This document shows, piece by piece, positions 34,623 through 44,153 of a stretch of DNA of 64,000 nucleotides. Where the stretch lies: assembly GCF_048593165.1 (NCBI RefSeq), contig NZ_CP184271.1. One strand, given 5' to 3'. The notes below the pieces were generated by a model. The model ran no database searches. It saw nothing but the letters and a program-made list of their open reading frames with translations, and was not told where the DNA came from. The stretch is from Pectobacterium sp013449375. Lineage in GTDB: Bacteria; Pseudomonadota; Gammaproteobacteria; Enterobacterales; Enterobacteriaceae. The position numbers and the translations under genes are program-made. The stretch's first letter is position 1; each line of letters opens with the position of its first letter.

Positions 34623-37118
34623 TTAGAAATTCCACTTCGCGGTCAGCATGAAATTACGTGGGTCACCGTAATAGTTATTGCCGCTACGATGGCGGTTGTT
34701 CAGGTTCAGGAAGTAGGTTTTATCCGTCAGGTTATTGCCTACCAGATTGAAACTCAGGTTTTTGCTGTACTGATAGCGGACATTGGCGTTAAACAGCGTA
34801 TAGCCGCCCTGAGACAGGCCAAACACTCGGTTTGGATAGGTTTGCGTGCCCGTTTGGGCCGTCATACCCGCACCAACCGTCCATTGATTCAGCTCACCCG
34901 GCAGAGTGTATGAAGTGTACAGCTTGAACATATGCTTCGGCGTGCGCGGGCTGAACTGTGCCGCTTTCTCACTCTCTGATGCTTCCAAATATTTACTGTT
35001 AGTCAGGGTATAGCCCGTCTGAATTTGCCAGCCTTCAAGCAGTTTCCCCGTGACATCCAGTTCCACCCCTTGGCTACGTACTTTGCCTTCAGCACGGGAA
35101 CAACCGTTATCAGGATCTCGGCAAACGGAACTGTCTGCTTCGGCGAGTGCACGGTTGGACTGAATAATGCGAAACAGTGCCAGTGAAGCATTCAGATCGC
35201 CGTCAAAAAACGCCCCCTTAACGCCGGTTTCATAGTTGGTGCCGGTAATGGCGGGCAATAGCTTATCGTCCTTATCGCGTGCACTCTGCGGTTTATAGAT
35301 TTCAGCATAGCTGGCATACAAGGTGTAATTGTCGGCAAAATTCCATAGCAGGCCGCTGTAAGGGACAAATTTATCGCGAACGTGCAGGCTGCTGTATTCC
35401 TTGTCGTTGGTGTTGCGTTGGTTATCGTAATAGTAGTCGTAGCTATAGGCACTGTAGCGGCCGCCGAGGATCAGTTTCCAGTCATCGGCCAGTTCCCAGC
35501 GAGTGGTGGTAAATAGCCCACGCTGATAAATATTGTATTGCTCTCTGTAGCGGGAACGGTAGAGGCTAAGGTTAGACCAATCGGGCTCTGCGACTGAGTT
35601 GGGATTCCAATTATAGATATTGGCACTGCTCATGTTAGTAATACGGCCAATCGCGTTGTCGAAGTTCTCTTTCTGATAGTCACCGCCGAACACCAACTCA
35701 TGGCTACGCCCCAATAGCTCAAACGGACCACTCGCACTGAGGTTATAACCCCATTGGTCGCTCTTGTTGTCATAGCGCAATGCGTTGTTTAACCTACTGA
35801 CTCCTGTTTGAGGATCAACGCCTGCTGTTCCATTCATGATACCGATATAACGTTCTTTGGACGTACCATGCGTATAGTTAAGTGCGCTCTTGATAGCCCA
35901 GTTGTTGTCAAAGTTATGCTCGAATTCAGCGAATGGATTGATCTTTTCGAAGTTAATTCGGTTCCAACTGGCACCCAGAAAGGTTGAGCGAGGTAGATTC
36001 AAATTACGTTTATCCGTGCCAAAAGGGACACCATACAGATCGGGTACGACATCGGTTTTTTGCCAATTAATCCCTGTAGTGAAAGTCGTATTGGGAGTGA
36101 TATCCCATGCTAGTGTGCCGAATAGCACTTTGCGCTCACTGCCTACGTAGTCGGTGAAGCTTTGTTTATCCTGATAAACGCTAACCAGACGACCACGTAC
36201 GCTGGCATCCTCATTGAGTGGGCCTGAAACGTCTATTTCATTACGGTAATTATCCCAACTTCCGACGCTGGCACTGACAGATGCCTGATAATCATAGGTG
36301 GGTTTTTTACGTACCAGATTGACGGTACCTCCGGGTTCCCCGCTGCCCTGTGTTAGGCCTGAAGCGCCGCGCAGAACTTCGACGCGATCGTAAATTGCCA
36401 GATCGGGTGATTCACTGGTCGATTGAGAGGCGTTCATTACGCTATTTTGCGACGATTGGTTGACGCCATTTTCTTTGATATTGTCCATCGTGAAGGCACG
36501 CGATTCGTATTTCACCTGAAAACTATTCTGGTTGACCACGTTAATGCCGGTGGTTTGCTTCATGGCCTCATCCAGCGAGGTCATATTCTGATCGTCCATA
36601 CGCTGGCGTGCCACAACGCTCACCGACTGCGGCGTTTCTCGTGGTGACAGATTCAGCTGTGTCGCGGTGTTCATGCTGCGCGTGGTGTAGGACTGGGTGC
36701 CTTCGGTCACGCCATTGCGGTTGACGCCCGCCACGACCAGCATTTCATCGCCCTGCGGTATTCTCTGTAAGCGCCAGACGCCGTTAGGCTGTGGAATCAC
36801 CTGAAGCCCGCTTCCTGCCAGCAGTGCCGAAAATCCGCCGTCGACGCTGTAATTCCCTTGCAGGGACGGCCCGGTTTTTCCTGTCGCCAATTGTGCATCG
36901 CCGACCAGATAAACGCCTGACTGCGCGGCAAACTGGTTTAGCTGCTGGTTAAGTGGCCCAGCAGAAATCGCGTAGGTTTTGGTGGCCGCGGCGGCTGCTG
37001 TTTCTGCGGCGATTGCGGTGGAATGTGCGAGCAGCGATGTGCCGCACAGCAACAGATGAACGGCCATTGCCAGTTTGGAAGGAGTGCGCTGTGTAGAGAA
37101 AAATGGAATCAATGCCAT
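34623..37118 (-). CDS. TonB-dependent ferric-siderophore receptor with signalling (STN) domain
   Basis: An 831-residue outer-membrane receptor of the FpvA/FoxA/FhuE class. A signal peptide (about 1-38) is followed by a secretin/TonB N-terminal signalling domain (about 48-125, ISAGPLNQQLNQFAAQSGVYL...). Next come a TonB-box region, the plug (ETPQSVSVVARQRM, then RVEVLRGASGLTQGSGEPGGTVN in parts) and a 22-strand barrel ending in aromatic Phe (LTAKWNF). The extra domain together with fecR and fecI upstream on the same strand indicates cell-surface signalling: ligand binding is passed to FecR, which frees the sigma factor. The ferric ligand cannot be told from the sequence. Confidence 0.94.
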   Translation of the reverse strand: MALIPFFSTQRTPSKLAMAVHLLLCGTSLLAHSTAIAAETAAAAATKTYAISAGPLNQQLNQFAAQSGVYLVGDAQLATGKTGPSLQGNYSVDGGFSALLAGSGLQVIPQPNGVWRLQRIPQGDEMLVVAGVNRNGVTEGTQSYTTRSMNTATQLNLSPRETPQSVSVVARQRMDDQNMTSLDEAMKQTTGINVVNQNSFQVKYESRAFTMDNIKENGVNQSSQNSVMNASQSTSESPDLAIYDRVEVLRGASGLTQGSGEPGGTVNLVRKKPTYDYQASVSASVGSWDNYRNEIDVSGPLNEDASVRGRLVSVYQDKQSFTDYVGSERKVLFGTLAWDITPNTTFTTGINWQKTDVVPDLYGVPFGTDKRNLNLPRSTFLGASWNRINFEKINPFAEFEHNFDNNWAIKSALNYTHGTSKERYIGIMNGTAGVDPQTGVSRLNNALRYDNKSDQWGYNLSASGPFELLGRSHELVFGGDYQKENFDNAIGRITNMSSANIYNWNPNSVAEPDWSNLSLYRSRYREQYNIYQRGLFTTTRWELADDWKLILGGRYSAYSYDYYYDNQRNTNDKEYSSLHVRDKFVPYSGLLWNFADNYTLYASYAEIYKPQSARDKDDKLLPAITGTNYETGVKGAFFDGDLNASLALFRIIQSNRALAEADSSVCRDPDNGCSRAEGKVRSQGVELDVTGKLLEGWQIQTGYTLTNSKYLEASESEKAAQFSPRTPKHMFKLYTSYTLPGELNQWTVGAGMTAQTGTQTYPNRVFGLSQGGYTLFNANVRYQYSKNLSFNLVGNNLTDKTYFLNLNNRHRSGNNYYGDPRNFMLTAKWNF

Positions 37119-37268
37119 GAAAATTCGCCTTCTGACCCAGAGTAAAAATTGGTGGTTTTACTGTGAATCGAACGACAGCGGAGAAAAGGGAACCCAAAAG
37201 AGAAAATTTTTTGGCTGTATCCCCAAAAACGGTATTCAAAAAAGTGGTATCCAAGAAAGACGGGGATA

Positions 37269-38246
37269 TCAGCGTGGTTCGACGGTCACCCACCATGGAA
37301 AACGCTGACGGATGCGAACTGGGAAGGCCTGCGCCAGCATGTTCAGTGCCATGTCGGTATCGGTTAAGGGGAAGGTGCCCATCACGCGTAAATCAGCGAT
37401 GGCAGGTTGGCACGCCAGATAACCGTGACGATAGCGTGATAGTTTCTCCACGAGCTCTCCCAGTGGCATGTTGTCCGCCTGTAGTACGCCGTGCGACCAG
37501 TCGGCATCGTTCTGCTGATTAGGCACGATGTCACCCTGACCGTCGGCGTTAAAGCGCAGGTGATAGCCCGCGTTGACCCGACGTGCGGCGGAGGCATATC
37601 TGGCGCTGGCGTCGACTGCGTGTTGGTACACGGTTAGCGTGGTGGTGTCTGATGCCTGTGCGACGCTGAAGCGCGTGCCCAGCGCCTGCAAGCGCCCTTG
37701 TACGGTCGTGACAAAGAAAGGGCGTGCATCGGCAGCAGTATCAATCAGAATGTCCCCCGCCAGCAGGGCGATTTCCCGACGCTGATCGCTGTAGCGGATA
37801 TCAATCGCGCTGGCGGTATTCAGCCACAACTGGGTGTTGTCCGGTAAGGTCAGTGATTTGATTTCGCCGACCGCGCTGTGATGATCGGCTGTCATCGCCA
37901 GCAGTGAGCTTTTTAGCGGCGTGTGACGGTAAGTCAGCCAGGACAGCAGCGAACCCGTGCTGAGTAGGGCGGCGAGTTTGAGCGCACGGCGGCGTGTCAT
38001 CGGCGCAGGCTGGTGCAACAGCGTATTCAGCGCAGGCTGTTGACCGTCACCACGTAGCGGCTGGAAGCGTTGGCTGACCGTGAGCACGTATTCCCAGGCA
38101 TGGCGGTGTTCCTCGCTTTCGTTCATCCAGCGCTGCCAGTGGTTGTAGTGTTCATCGCCAGGTTCCCGATCGCACAGTTGAGCGTACCACTGCGAGGCCT
38201 GCTGCAAGGCAATAAAGCTGGGTTTGTTCCGGCTGGGGTTATTCAT
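37269..38246 (-). CDS. fecR: FecR-type transmembrane sigma regulator
   Basis: A 325-residue inner-membrane regulator. It has a cytoplasmic N-terminal DUF4880-type part (QASQWYAQLCDREPGDEHYNHWQRW, shown in pieces), one membrane helix at about 90-108 (LAALLSTGSLLSWLTY), the periplasmic FecR domain (LPDNTQLWLNTASAIDI) and a C-terminal STN-like end. It relays the receptor signal to the sigma factor. Its ATG overlaps the sigma gene stop by 4 bp. I use the family name; it is not necessarily the citrate system. Confidence 0.9.
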   Translation of the reverse strand: MNNPSRNKPSFIALQQASQWYAQLCDREPGDEHYNHWQRWMNESEEHRHAWEYVLTVSQRFQPLRGDGQQPALNTLLHQPAPMTRRRALKLAALLSTGSLLSWLTYRHTPLKSSLLAMTADHHSAVGEIKSLTLPDNTQLWLNTASAIDIRYSDQRREIALLAGDILIDTAADARPFFVTTVQGRLQALGTRFSVAQASDTTTLTVYQHAVDASARYASAARRVNAGYHLRFNADGQGDIVPNQQNDADWSHGVLQADNMPLGELVEKLSRYRHGYLACQPAIADLRVMGTFPLTDTDMALNMLAQAFPVRIRQRFPWWVTVEPR

Positions 38247-38785
38247 GAATGCGTAGCCTGACCGTCCGCGTCTATTTCTGCCTCCAGCAGCACACAGTGC
38301 AACATGGCCTGCGCCATGTATTTTTTCACCATGCGCTCGGAAACGCCCAGCGCCTCGGCAATCTCCCGATAGGGTAATCCTTGTACCTGCGCCATGATGA
38401 ACGCGGCGCGCACCTTCTCGGGCAGTGCGCGCAGCATGGCATTGACCTGATACAGCGTTTCGAGAATGATATTGCTGTCTTCCGCCGACAGCGCAACCGG
38501 TTCCGGCTGTTCGGCGAGTGAGGCGAGCCAGACGCGCTCAATTTCCCGTTTGCGCCAGAGATCGACACACATGCCTTGTGCCATCACGCTCAGATAAGCT
38601 CGTGCCCCTGCGTGGCTGTCGAACTGGCGTGGCTTCAATAAGAGTCGTACAAAGACATCCTGCGCCAGATCGGCCGCATCGCACAGATTTCCCAACCGTT
38701 TACGCAATAGCCCCTGCAACCAGCCATGATGCTGACAATAAAGCTGATGCATATCTGCTGAGGTATCAATATTAGCTGATGACAT
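38243..38785 (-). CDS. fecI: ECF sigma factor, FecI type
   Basis: A 180-residue iron-starvation sigma factor. Region 2 (ADLAQDVFVRLLLKP) and region 4 (LPEKVRAAFIMAQVQGLPYREIAEALGVSERMVKKYM, in pieces) are clear. With FecR it would direct transcription of the receptor gene just downstream. A Fur-box-like sequence lies about 55 bp upstream, fitting induction under iron limitation. Confidence 0.93.
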   Translation of the reverse strand: MSSANIDTSADMHQLYCQHHGWLQGLLRKRLGNLCDAADLAQDVFVRLLLKPRQFDSHAGARAYLSVMAQGMCVDLWRKREIERVWLASLAEQPEPVALSAEDSNIILETLYQVNAMLRALPEKVRAAFIMAQVQGLPYREIAEALGVSERMVKKYMAQAMLHCVLLEAEIDADGQATHS

Positions 38786-38839
38786 GTCTGGTGCCTGAAA
38801 TGAAGCGGTAGGAGGTCAAATTTCAGGCGCATCTTAGTT

Positions 38840-38858
38840 GAGAATGATTTTTATTTCA
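38840..38858 (-). promoter_or_regulatory. Fur-box-like site upstream of fecI
   Basis: GAGAATGATTTTTATTTCA agrees with the 19-bp Fur consensus GATAATGATAATCATTATC at roughly two thirds of positions, including the run AATGAT. Its place before the fecIR-receptor operon supports the call. Confidence 0.6.
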
Positions 38859-39007
38859 ACGCTAAGGGAAATGTGGGTACTGATGGAAAGGGGACGGAAT
38901 GCTCCGCAACGTGTGGGCTGCAAAGCGAAAATGCACCACGCCCTATAGCGGTGCGGCTCAATGATAGTGGAAGAGGCCGACCTTAATACCAGGCCAGCCT
39001 GACAACG

Positions 39008-39487
39008 TTACTTAATCGCCTGAGCAGGAACTTGCGCGGCGCTGTTAAAGCTGATCTCGTTGACAGCACTCCATTTGTTTACATCGGTGCCAAACGTATC
39101 CAATTTGAAGAATTTGGCTTTAACGGCTGGGAAAGTGAATTTTTCACCATTTTTGGCATTGTTGGAGGTGACCAGATTGTCAGCCAGCTTTTTCCAGGTT
39201 TTACCGTCGGTGGAGTAGGAGACGGAGAACTTCAGTTTACGCTCGTCCGCTTTGAAAGGAACAAGGACAAAGTTCTCAACCGATTGTTCTTTATCCAGTT
39301 CTAACTGAACCCAACTCTCACCGTTTGCCGCCCAGCGTGTTTTTACGTCGCCATCGGCAATATTGGCAGGTTTGTGGCCTTTGTCTGAATCATAAGAGGA
39401 GGCGGTTACCGCCGTTACTTGTACCGCATAAGCGGAAAGAGAGAATAAGCCGCACAGGAGCGTCGTAGCCAGAGTGTATTTTTTCAT
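39008..39487 (-). CDS. Secreted discoidin (F5/8 type C-like) domain protein
   Basis: A 159-residue protein from ATG 39487 (AGGA site). Residues 1-21 are a clear signal peptide (MKKYTLATTLLCGLFSLSAYA). The rest is one galactose-binding-like beta-sandwich: DSDKGHKPANIADGDVKTRW, SWVQLELDKEQSVENFVLV, SVSYSTDGKTWKKL and AKFFKLDTFG. Such modules bind carbohydrates or surfaces; there is no catalytic domain. The exported single domain may bind plant cell-wall sugars, which is an inference. It has no evident operon partner. Confidence 0.85.
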   Translation of the reverse strand: MKKYTLATTLLCGLFSLSAYAVQVTAVTASSYDSDKGHKPANIADGDVKTRWAANGESWVQLELDKEQSVENFVLVPFKADERKLKFSVSYSTDGKTWKKLADNLVTSNNAKNGEKFTFPAVKAKFFKLDTFGTDVNKWSAVNEISFNSAAQVPAQAIK

Positions 39488-39690
39488 ATTATTCCTCGTA
39501 GATAACGGATAAACCATGCCATGCCTGCAAACCAGAAACATGAAATGGAACATGATTGTAATAAAAAAGAAACAAGGGTTTATTTACGAGGATCACGTTG
39601 TAGGGATCTTTCTGTCGAAAAAAAACGCAGGGCGGGATGGGGCGCACATTACGGCACCCGCCAAGCGGCGAATGCCGTAGGCAAAAGGTG

Positions 39691-40134
39691 TTAGCCGAGC
39701 GGTAGCGCCATGAGAATCGCGTCTTCCCGGCCTTGTGCCGTCGGGTAATAATCGCGGCGCACGGAGACTTCATTAAATCCCAGACTTTCATAAAGCGCGA
39801 TGGCGCGTGCGTTCGATTCGCGTACTTCCAGCCACAGCGTCACAATGCCACGTCGTTCCATTTCGTCGATCAGGTGTTCCAATAGTTGGCGACCCAAGCC
39901 CTGACGCTGATAATCGGGATGCACGGCGATGTTGAACAACGTCGCTTCATCCAGCACGACCTGCGTGATGGCGTAGGCGGCAAGTTGCCCGTCATGGCTC
40001 AGTTTGATGTTGAAATAACGTTCCCCTTGGTTGCTGACAAACGTTTTTTCCGTCCAGGGAAAGGCGTGGCTAACTTGTTCAATTTTAAAGGCTTGTGCCA
40101 GATCAACCGGCGTCAGAGAAGATATCGTGTTCAT
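39691..40134 (-). CDS. rimI: Ribosomal protein S18 alanine N-acetyltransferase
   Basis: A 147-residue GNAT enzyme that acetylates the N-terminal alanine of S18. Motif A is LFNIAVHPDYQRQGLGRQLL, followed by WLEVRESNARAIALYESLGF and the C-terminal YYP. ATG 40134 reproduces the E. coli length; it lies inside the end of holD, overlapping by 32 bp, as is usual for holD-rimI. Confidence 0.95.
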   Translation of the reverse strand: MNTISSLTPVDLAQAFKIEQVSHAFPWTEKTFVSNQGERYFNIKLSHDGQLAAYAITQVVLDEATLFNIAVHPDYQRQGLGRQLLEHLIDEMERRGIVTLWLEVRESNARAIALYESLGFNEVSVRRDYYPTAQGREDAILMALPLG

Positions 40135-40516
40135 GTTCACAGATCTGTTGCCACAGCGCCCGTTTGGCGTCGGCGTTTTGATAAAGTTCGGAAAGCAGAG
40201 GGCTGGAAAGCTGAACGCCCTGTAGCGCAATCGGCTCCGCAATACCCAACCGCCAGCTATGACAGCGAACGCCTGCGGGCAACATCTCTATCTGCTGCGG
40301 CGTCAGACGATAGGCTTGTGCGGGCGTCAGCGCCAGACTGTGCAGGACATCGTTCAGCAGCGGTTCATCATCAGCCAGCGGCTCGGCGGAGACAATCACC
40401 AGACGCACCTGCTCGGGCAGACTGACGGCGATTTCGCCTTGCAGCACCGTCGGGCGACGCAGCGTCCACTGCGTAATTCCCAGTTGCTGTAGCAGCCTGT
40501 CACGTCTTGATTCCAT
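40103..40516 (-). CDS. holD: DNA polymerase III psi subunit
   Basis: A 137-residue protein, the same length as E. coli psi, linking the clamp loader to chi and SSB. It shows the typical N-terminus (LLQQLGITQWTLRRPTVLQG) and central VRLVIVSAEPL. It is the first gene of the holD-rimI pair and is divergent from rsmC. Confidence 0.94.
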   Translation of the reverse strand: MESRRDRLLQQLGITQWTLRRPTVLQGEIAVSLPEQVRLVIVSAEPLADDEPLLNDVLHSLALTPAQAYRLTPQQIEMLPAGVRCHSWRLGIAEPIALQGVQLSSPLLSELYQNADAKRALWQQICEHEHDIFSDAG

Positions 40517-40675
40517 GCGTTGTCCTGTCTGGCGGGCGAGAAAATGATTCGTGCCTATGCTAACAAACCCCGTCAGACTGCGCCAACGTCGGCGTGGTTA
40601 TTTCCTCTCCGCGCTGCAACTTCGGAGGCGAAGCGTATATAATCCCCCGCTCAATGATTAAGGAGCCGTAGCCCG

Positions 40676-41722
40676 ATGTCCGCATTAACCCCCGCCAGTG
40701 AAGTCATACTGCGCCACAGTGACGAATTTCTTTCACGCCGTGTTCTGTTTGCCGGTGATTTGCAGGATACCCTGCCCGCACAATTTGAAGCGGCGTCGGT
40801 GCGTGTCCATTGCAACCAATATCACCACTGGCAACAGATGGCAAAGCCACTTGGGGAGAACGCTCAATATGGTCTGGTGGCGGATGCGGCGCTGGTGGCG
40901 GATAGCGACACGCTGATCTATTACTGGCCGAAGAGCAAACAGGAAGCGGAATTCCAACTGCGTAACCTGCTGTCTCTGTTGCCGGTCGGTGCGGAGATCT
41001 TCGTGGTTGGGGAAAACCGCAGCGGCGTGCGCAGCGCCGAAACCGTGCTGTCTGACTTCGTTGAGCTGGTAAAAATCGACAGTGCGCGTCGCTGTGGGCT
41101 TTATCACGGGCGGGTGGATAAGCAGGCCAGCTTCACGTTGGATGACTGGTGGGACGACTATGTGACGGACGGCGTGACCGTCAAAACGCTTCCGGGGGTT
41201 TTCAGCCGTGATGACCTGGATCCGGGTAGCCGGCTGCTGCTGTCTACGTTTGAACCGCACATGAAAGGTAAAGTGCTGGATATCGCTTGCGGTGCCGGTG
41301 TTCTGGCATCGGTGTTGGCGAAGCAGTCGCCGAAGATCCGCTTGACGCTGAGCGATGTCAGCGCGGCGGCGGTGGAATCCAGCAAGGCAACGTTGGCGGC
41401 AAATGCGCTGGAAGGCAGTGTGATTGCCAGTAACGTCTATTCGGATATCAACGGTCGCTTCGATATGATCGTTTCCAATCCGCCATTCCACGACGGCTTG
41501 CAGACCAGCCTGCAAGCCGCAGAAATGCTGATTCGTGGTGCGGTATCCCATCTACCGGTTGGCGGGCAGCTACGTATCGTCGCTAATGCTTTCCTGCCTT
41601 ATCCCGCGCTGCTTGATGCGGCGTTTGGTAGCCATGAAGTGCTGGCACAAACCGGACGCTTCAAGGTGTATCAGGCTACCGTGGGTCGCCCGCCGCGTAC
41701 AGGCAGCAAAGGCCGTCGGTAA
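40676..41722 (+). CDS. rsmC: 16S rRNA (guanine-1207 N2) methyltransferase
   Basis: A 348-residue protein with a degenerate N-terminal methyltransferase-like half and an active C-terminal half. The AdoMet motif is VLDIACGAGVLA and the catalytic motif is VSNPPFHDG. AAGGAG precedes the ATG. It is divergent from holD as in E. coli. Confidence 0.96.
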   Translation: MSALTPASEVILRHSDEFLSRRVLFAGDLQDTLPAQFEAASVRVHCNQYHHWQQMAKPLGENAQYGLVADAALVADSDTLIYYWPKSKQEAEFQLRNLLSLLPVGAEIFVVGENRSGVRSAETVLSDFVELVKIDSARRCGLYHGRVDKQASFTLDDWWDDYVTDGVTVKTLPGVFSRDDLDPGSRLLLSTFEPHMKGKVLDIACGAGVLASVLAKQSPKIRLTLSDVSAAAVESSKATLAANALEGSVIASNVYSDINGRFDMIVSNPPFHDGLQTSLQAAEMLIRGAVSHLPVGGQLRIVANAFLPYPALLDAAFGSHEVLAQTGRFKVYQATVGRPPRTGSKGRR

Positions 41723-41728
41723 TCCCAA

Positions 41729-42721
41729 TTACTGATTAACGGCTGCCATACTCTCCTTGCCGTAGCGTTCACCTGCTGCGGCATCGGGTGGGAAGATGGC
41801 ATTAATGGCAGCCAACTCGGCTTGCGTCAGTGTAACATCCAGCGCCGCGACGTTCTCTTCCAGATAACGACGGCGTTTGGTGCCAGGAATCGGCACGATA
41901 TGTTCACCCTGTGCCAATACCCATGCCAGCGCCAGTTGTGATGGTGTCACCTGTTTTTCCTGCGCCAATTGGTTAATTTTCTCTACCAGTTGCAGGTTTT
42001 TCCCGAAGTTTTCCCCCGTAAAGCGCGGATTGGTGCGACGAAAGTCGTCGGCAGCCAGATCGTCTGGGCTACGAATCGCACCGGTCAGGAAACCGCGCCC
42101 CAGCGGGCTGTAAGGCACAAAGCCGATACCAAGACGTTCACAAGTGGGTAGAATTTCAGCCTCCATGTCGCGGGTCCACAGTGAGTATTCACTCTGTAGC
42201 GCCGTAATAGGGTGCACGCGATGCGCACGTTCCAGCGTGGTTGCGGAGGCTTCACTCAGGCCGACGTAACGAATCTTGCCTTCCTGGACCAGCTCCGCCA
42301 GTGTGCCGACCGTCTCTTCAATGGGAACGGTTGGGTCAATACGGTGCTGATAGTAAAGATCGATAACGTCAGTGCCGAGCCGCGTCAGGCTGCCTTCTAC
42401 TGAACGGCGGATATAATCCGGTTTACCGCAGACGCCGCGTGCGTTGGGGTTTGCCGGATCGCGGATGATGCCGAACTTGGTTGCCAAGAAGACTTGCTCA
42501 CGCTTGCCCTTTATTGCTTTGCCGAGCAGCAGTTCGTTGGTGTGGGGGCCATACATATCGGCGGTATCCAGCAGAGTCACGCCCAGTTCCAGCGCGCGAT
42601 GCAACGTGGCAATGGATTCTTTTTCATCCTGCGCCGTGGAGTAGAAATCACTCATTCCCATGCAGCCTAGCCCAATCGCCGACACCTGTGGGCCGTTCAC
42701 GCCTAATTTGCGTTGTTGCAT
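41729..42721 (-). CDS. Aldo/keto reductase
   Basis: A 330-residue NADPH-dependent oxidoreductase of the AKR13-like group. The catalytic tetrad is visible: Asp and Tyr in LLDTADMYGPHTNE, Lys in FLATKFG and His in DLYYQHRID. The cofactor end is PIPGTKRRRYLEENV. ATG 42721 has GAGG 9 bp upstream; ATGs two and five codons earlier are closer to it than usual. It is divergent from a LysR-type gene that probably controls it. The substrate is unknown. Confidence 0.9.
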   Translation of the reverse strand: MQQRKLGVNGPQVSAIGLGCMGMSDFYSTAQDEKESIATLHRALELGVTLLDTADMYGPHTNELLLGKAIKGKREQVFLATKFGIIRDPANPNARGVCGKPDYIRRSVEGSLTRLGTDVIDLYYQHRIDPTVPIEETVGTLAELVQEGKIRYVGLSEASATTLERAHRVHPITALQSEYSLWTRDMEAEILPTCERLGIGFVPYSPLGRGFLTGAIRSPDDLAADDFRRTNPRFTGENFGKNLQLVEKINQLAQEKQVTPSQLALAWVLAQGEHIVPIPGTKRRRYLEENVAALDVTLTQAELAAINAIFPPDAAAGERYGKESMAAVNQ

Positions 42722-42834
42722 TGTCATCTTCCTCATCTCGTTGGCAGTGCAAGCAGTCTGGTTGTTTATTCAAAAAAGATAAATACCGCTTTTTATGCAA
42801 CACTATTCAAAAATAACCAACAATGGCGGCAGCG

Positions 42835-43740
42835 ATGGATCACATTCAGGCGATGCGGGTTTTTGTGCGTATTGTCGAACTGGGCAGCTTCAGCCGGGCG
42901 GCGGAGCGACTGACGCTGCCCCGCGCGACGGTGAGCAACACCATCAAACAGCTTGAAGCACGGCTGGGGGTTCGTTTGCTGCAACGCACGACCCGTCAGG
43001 TGCAGATCACCGATGAAGGGCGCGTTTATTATGAACGCTGTCTGCAATTGCTGGCGGAAATTGAAGAGATCGACACGCTGTTCACGCAGCAAAAGCAACA
43101 ACCCGTAGGTAAAGTGCGGGTGGATATGCCGCACTCGCTGGCGCGGGAGGTTGTTGTGCCGGCGCTGGGAGAATTCTACGCGCGCTATCCGCAGGTGACG
43201 CTGATGCTGAGCGCCAACGATGCGGCGATTAATGTGCTGCGTGAAGGCGTTGACTGTGTGCTGCGTGCCTGGCAGACGGACGACGAAACGCTGGCGACCC
43301 GCCATTTGCCGTCAATGCCGCAAATTACCTGTGCGTCGGCCGACTATCTGGCGCGCTACGGCGTGCCGCGTTCGCTTGATGAGCTGTCGGGGCATCAGAT
43401 GGTCGGCTATTTCTCTTTTCGTACTGAACACCGTTATCCGCTGGAATTCATGTCGGGTGACGAGTGCATTACGCGTATGTTGCCCAGTCCGTTGCAGGTT
43501 AACGGCACCGATGCCTACATTGCCAGCGCCTGTGCCGGACTGGGGATTATTCAGGCGCCGCGTCGCGGTTTACGCCCATTTCTGGAAAGCGGGGAACTGG
43601 TTGAGATCCTGCCGGAAATGCCGCCGCCCGCGATGCCACTTTACGTGATGTATGCGCCTGGTCGCTTTCTCGCGCCACGGATTCGAGTGTTTATAGAATG
43701 GCTCGATGAACTCTTTACGCACAGTGCCGCCGCGAGATGA
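42835..43740 (+). CDS. LysR-type transcriptional regulator
   Basis: A 301-residue regulator. The N-terminal winged helix-turn-helix (MRVFVRIVELGSFSRAAERL, then LEARLGVRLLQRTTR) is followed by the co-inducer-binding domain. It is divergent from the aldo/keto reductase gene with about 110 bp between them. By the usual LysR rule it regulates that gene and itself. An ATG four codons upstream (42823) is also possible. Confidence 0.92.
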   Translation: MDHIQAMRVFVRIVELGSFSRAAERLTLPRATVSNTIKQLEARLGVRLLQRTTRQVQITDEGRVYYERCLQLLAEIEEIDTLFTQQKQQPVGKVRVDMPHSLAREVVVPALGEFYARYPQVTLMLSANDAAINVLREGVDCVLRAWQTDDETLATRHLPSMPQITCASADYLARYGVPRSLDELSGHQMVGYFSFRTEHRYPLEFMSGDECITRMLPSPLQVNGTDAYIASACAGLGIIQAPRRGLRPFLESGELVEILPEMPPPAMPLYVMYAPGRFLAPRIRVFIEWLDELFTHSAAAR

Positions 43741-43781
43741 TGATTTTTGCAGCAAACCCCGCATTCCAGAGGAAATAATCA

Positions 43782-43809
43782 TTGACGTGAACGTGAAAAC
43801 CTCTAGAAT
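43782..43809 (+). promoter_or_regulatory. Promoter of the tRNA-Leu operon
   Basis: TTGACG (43782-43787) and TAGAAT (43804-43809) are separated by 16 bp. The discriminator that follows, TCGCCCCCGT, is very GC-rich, the type seen in stringently controlled stable RNA promoters. The first tRNA starts 34 bp downstream. Confidence 0.85.
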
Positions 43810-43843
43810 TCGCCCCCGTAGTGATATTGCGTAAAGCAGTGTT

Positions 43844-43930
43844 GCGAAGGTGGCGGAATTGGTAGACGCGCTAGCTTCAGGTGTTAGTGTTCTTACGGAC
43901 GTGAGGGTTCAAGTCCCTCTCTTCGCACCA
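43844..43930 (+). tRNA. leuV: tRNA-Leu (CAG), copy 1
   Basis: An 87-nt class II tRNA with long variable arm, anticodon CAG in CTTCAGGT, and encoded CCA. It is the first of three tandem copies, equivalent to leuVPQ of E. coli; the letter assigned is by position only. Confidence 0.95.
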
Positions 43931-44005
43931 ACATCACTACAGCGGTTCTGGTTTGTCGAACCGAAGCAGTAATCAGTGTTACATGATAGATTGCATGACA
44001 ACATT

Positions 44006-44092
44006 GCGAAGGTGGCGGAATTGGTAGACGCGCTAGCTTCAGGTGTTAGTGTTCTTACGGACGTGAGGGTTCAAGTCCCTCTCTTCGCACCA
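44006..44092 (+). tRNA. leuP: tRNA-Leu (CAG), copy 2
   Basis: Identical in sequence to copy 1, 75 bp downstream, with encoded CCA. It is transcribed in the same operon. Confidence 0.95.
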
Positions 44093-44153
44093 TGTCGTGA
44101 TAGGTTTAGCGTGTAAGATAAGTTTACTGTATAAGGCAAACAACATTCTCAGT

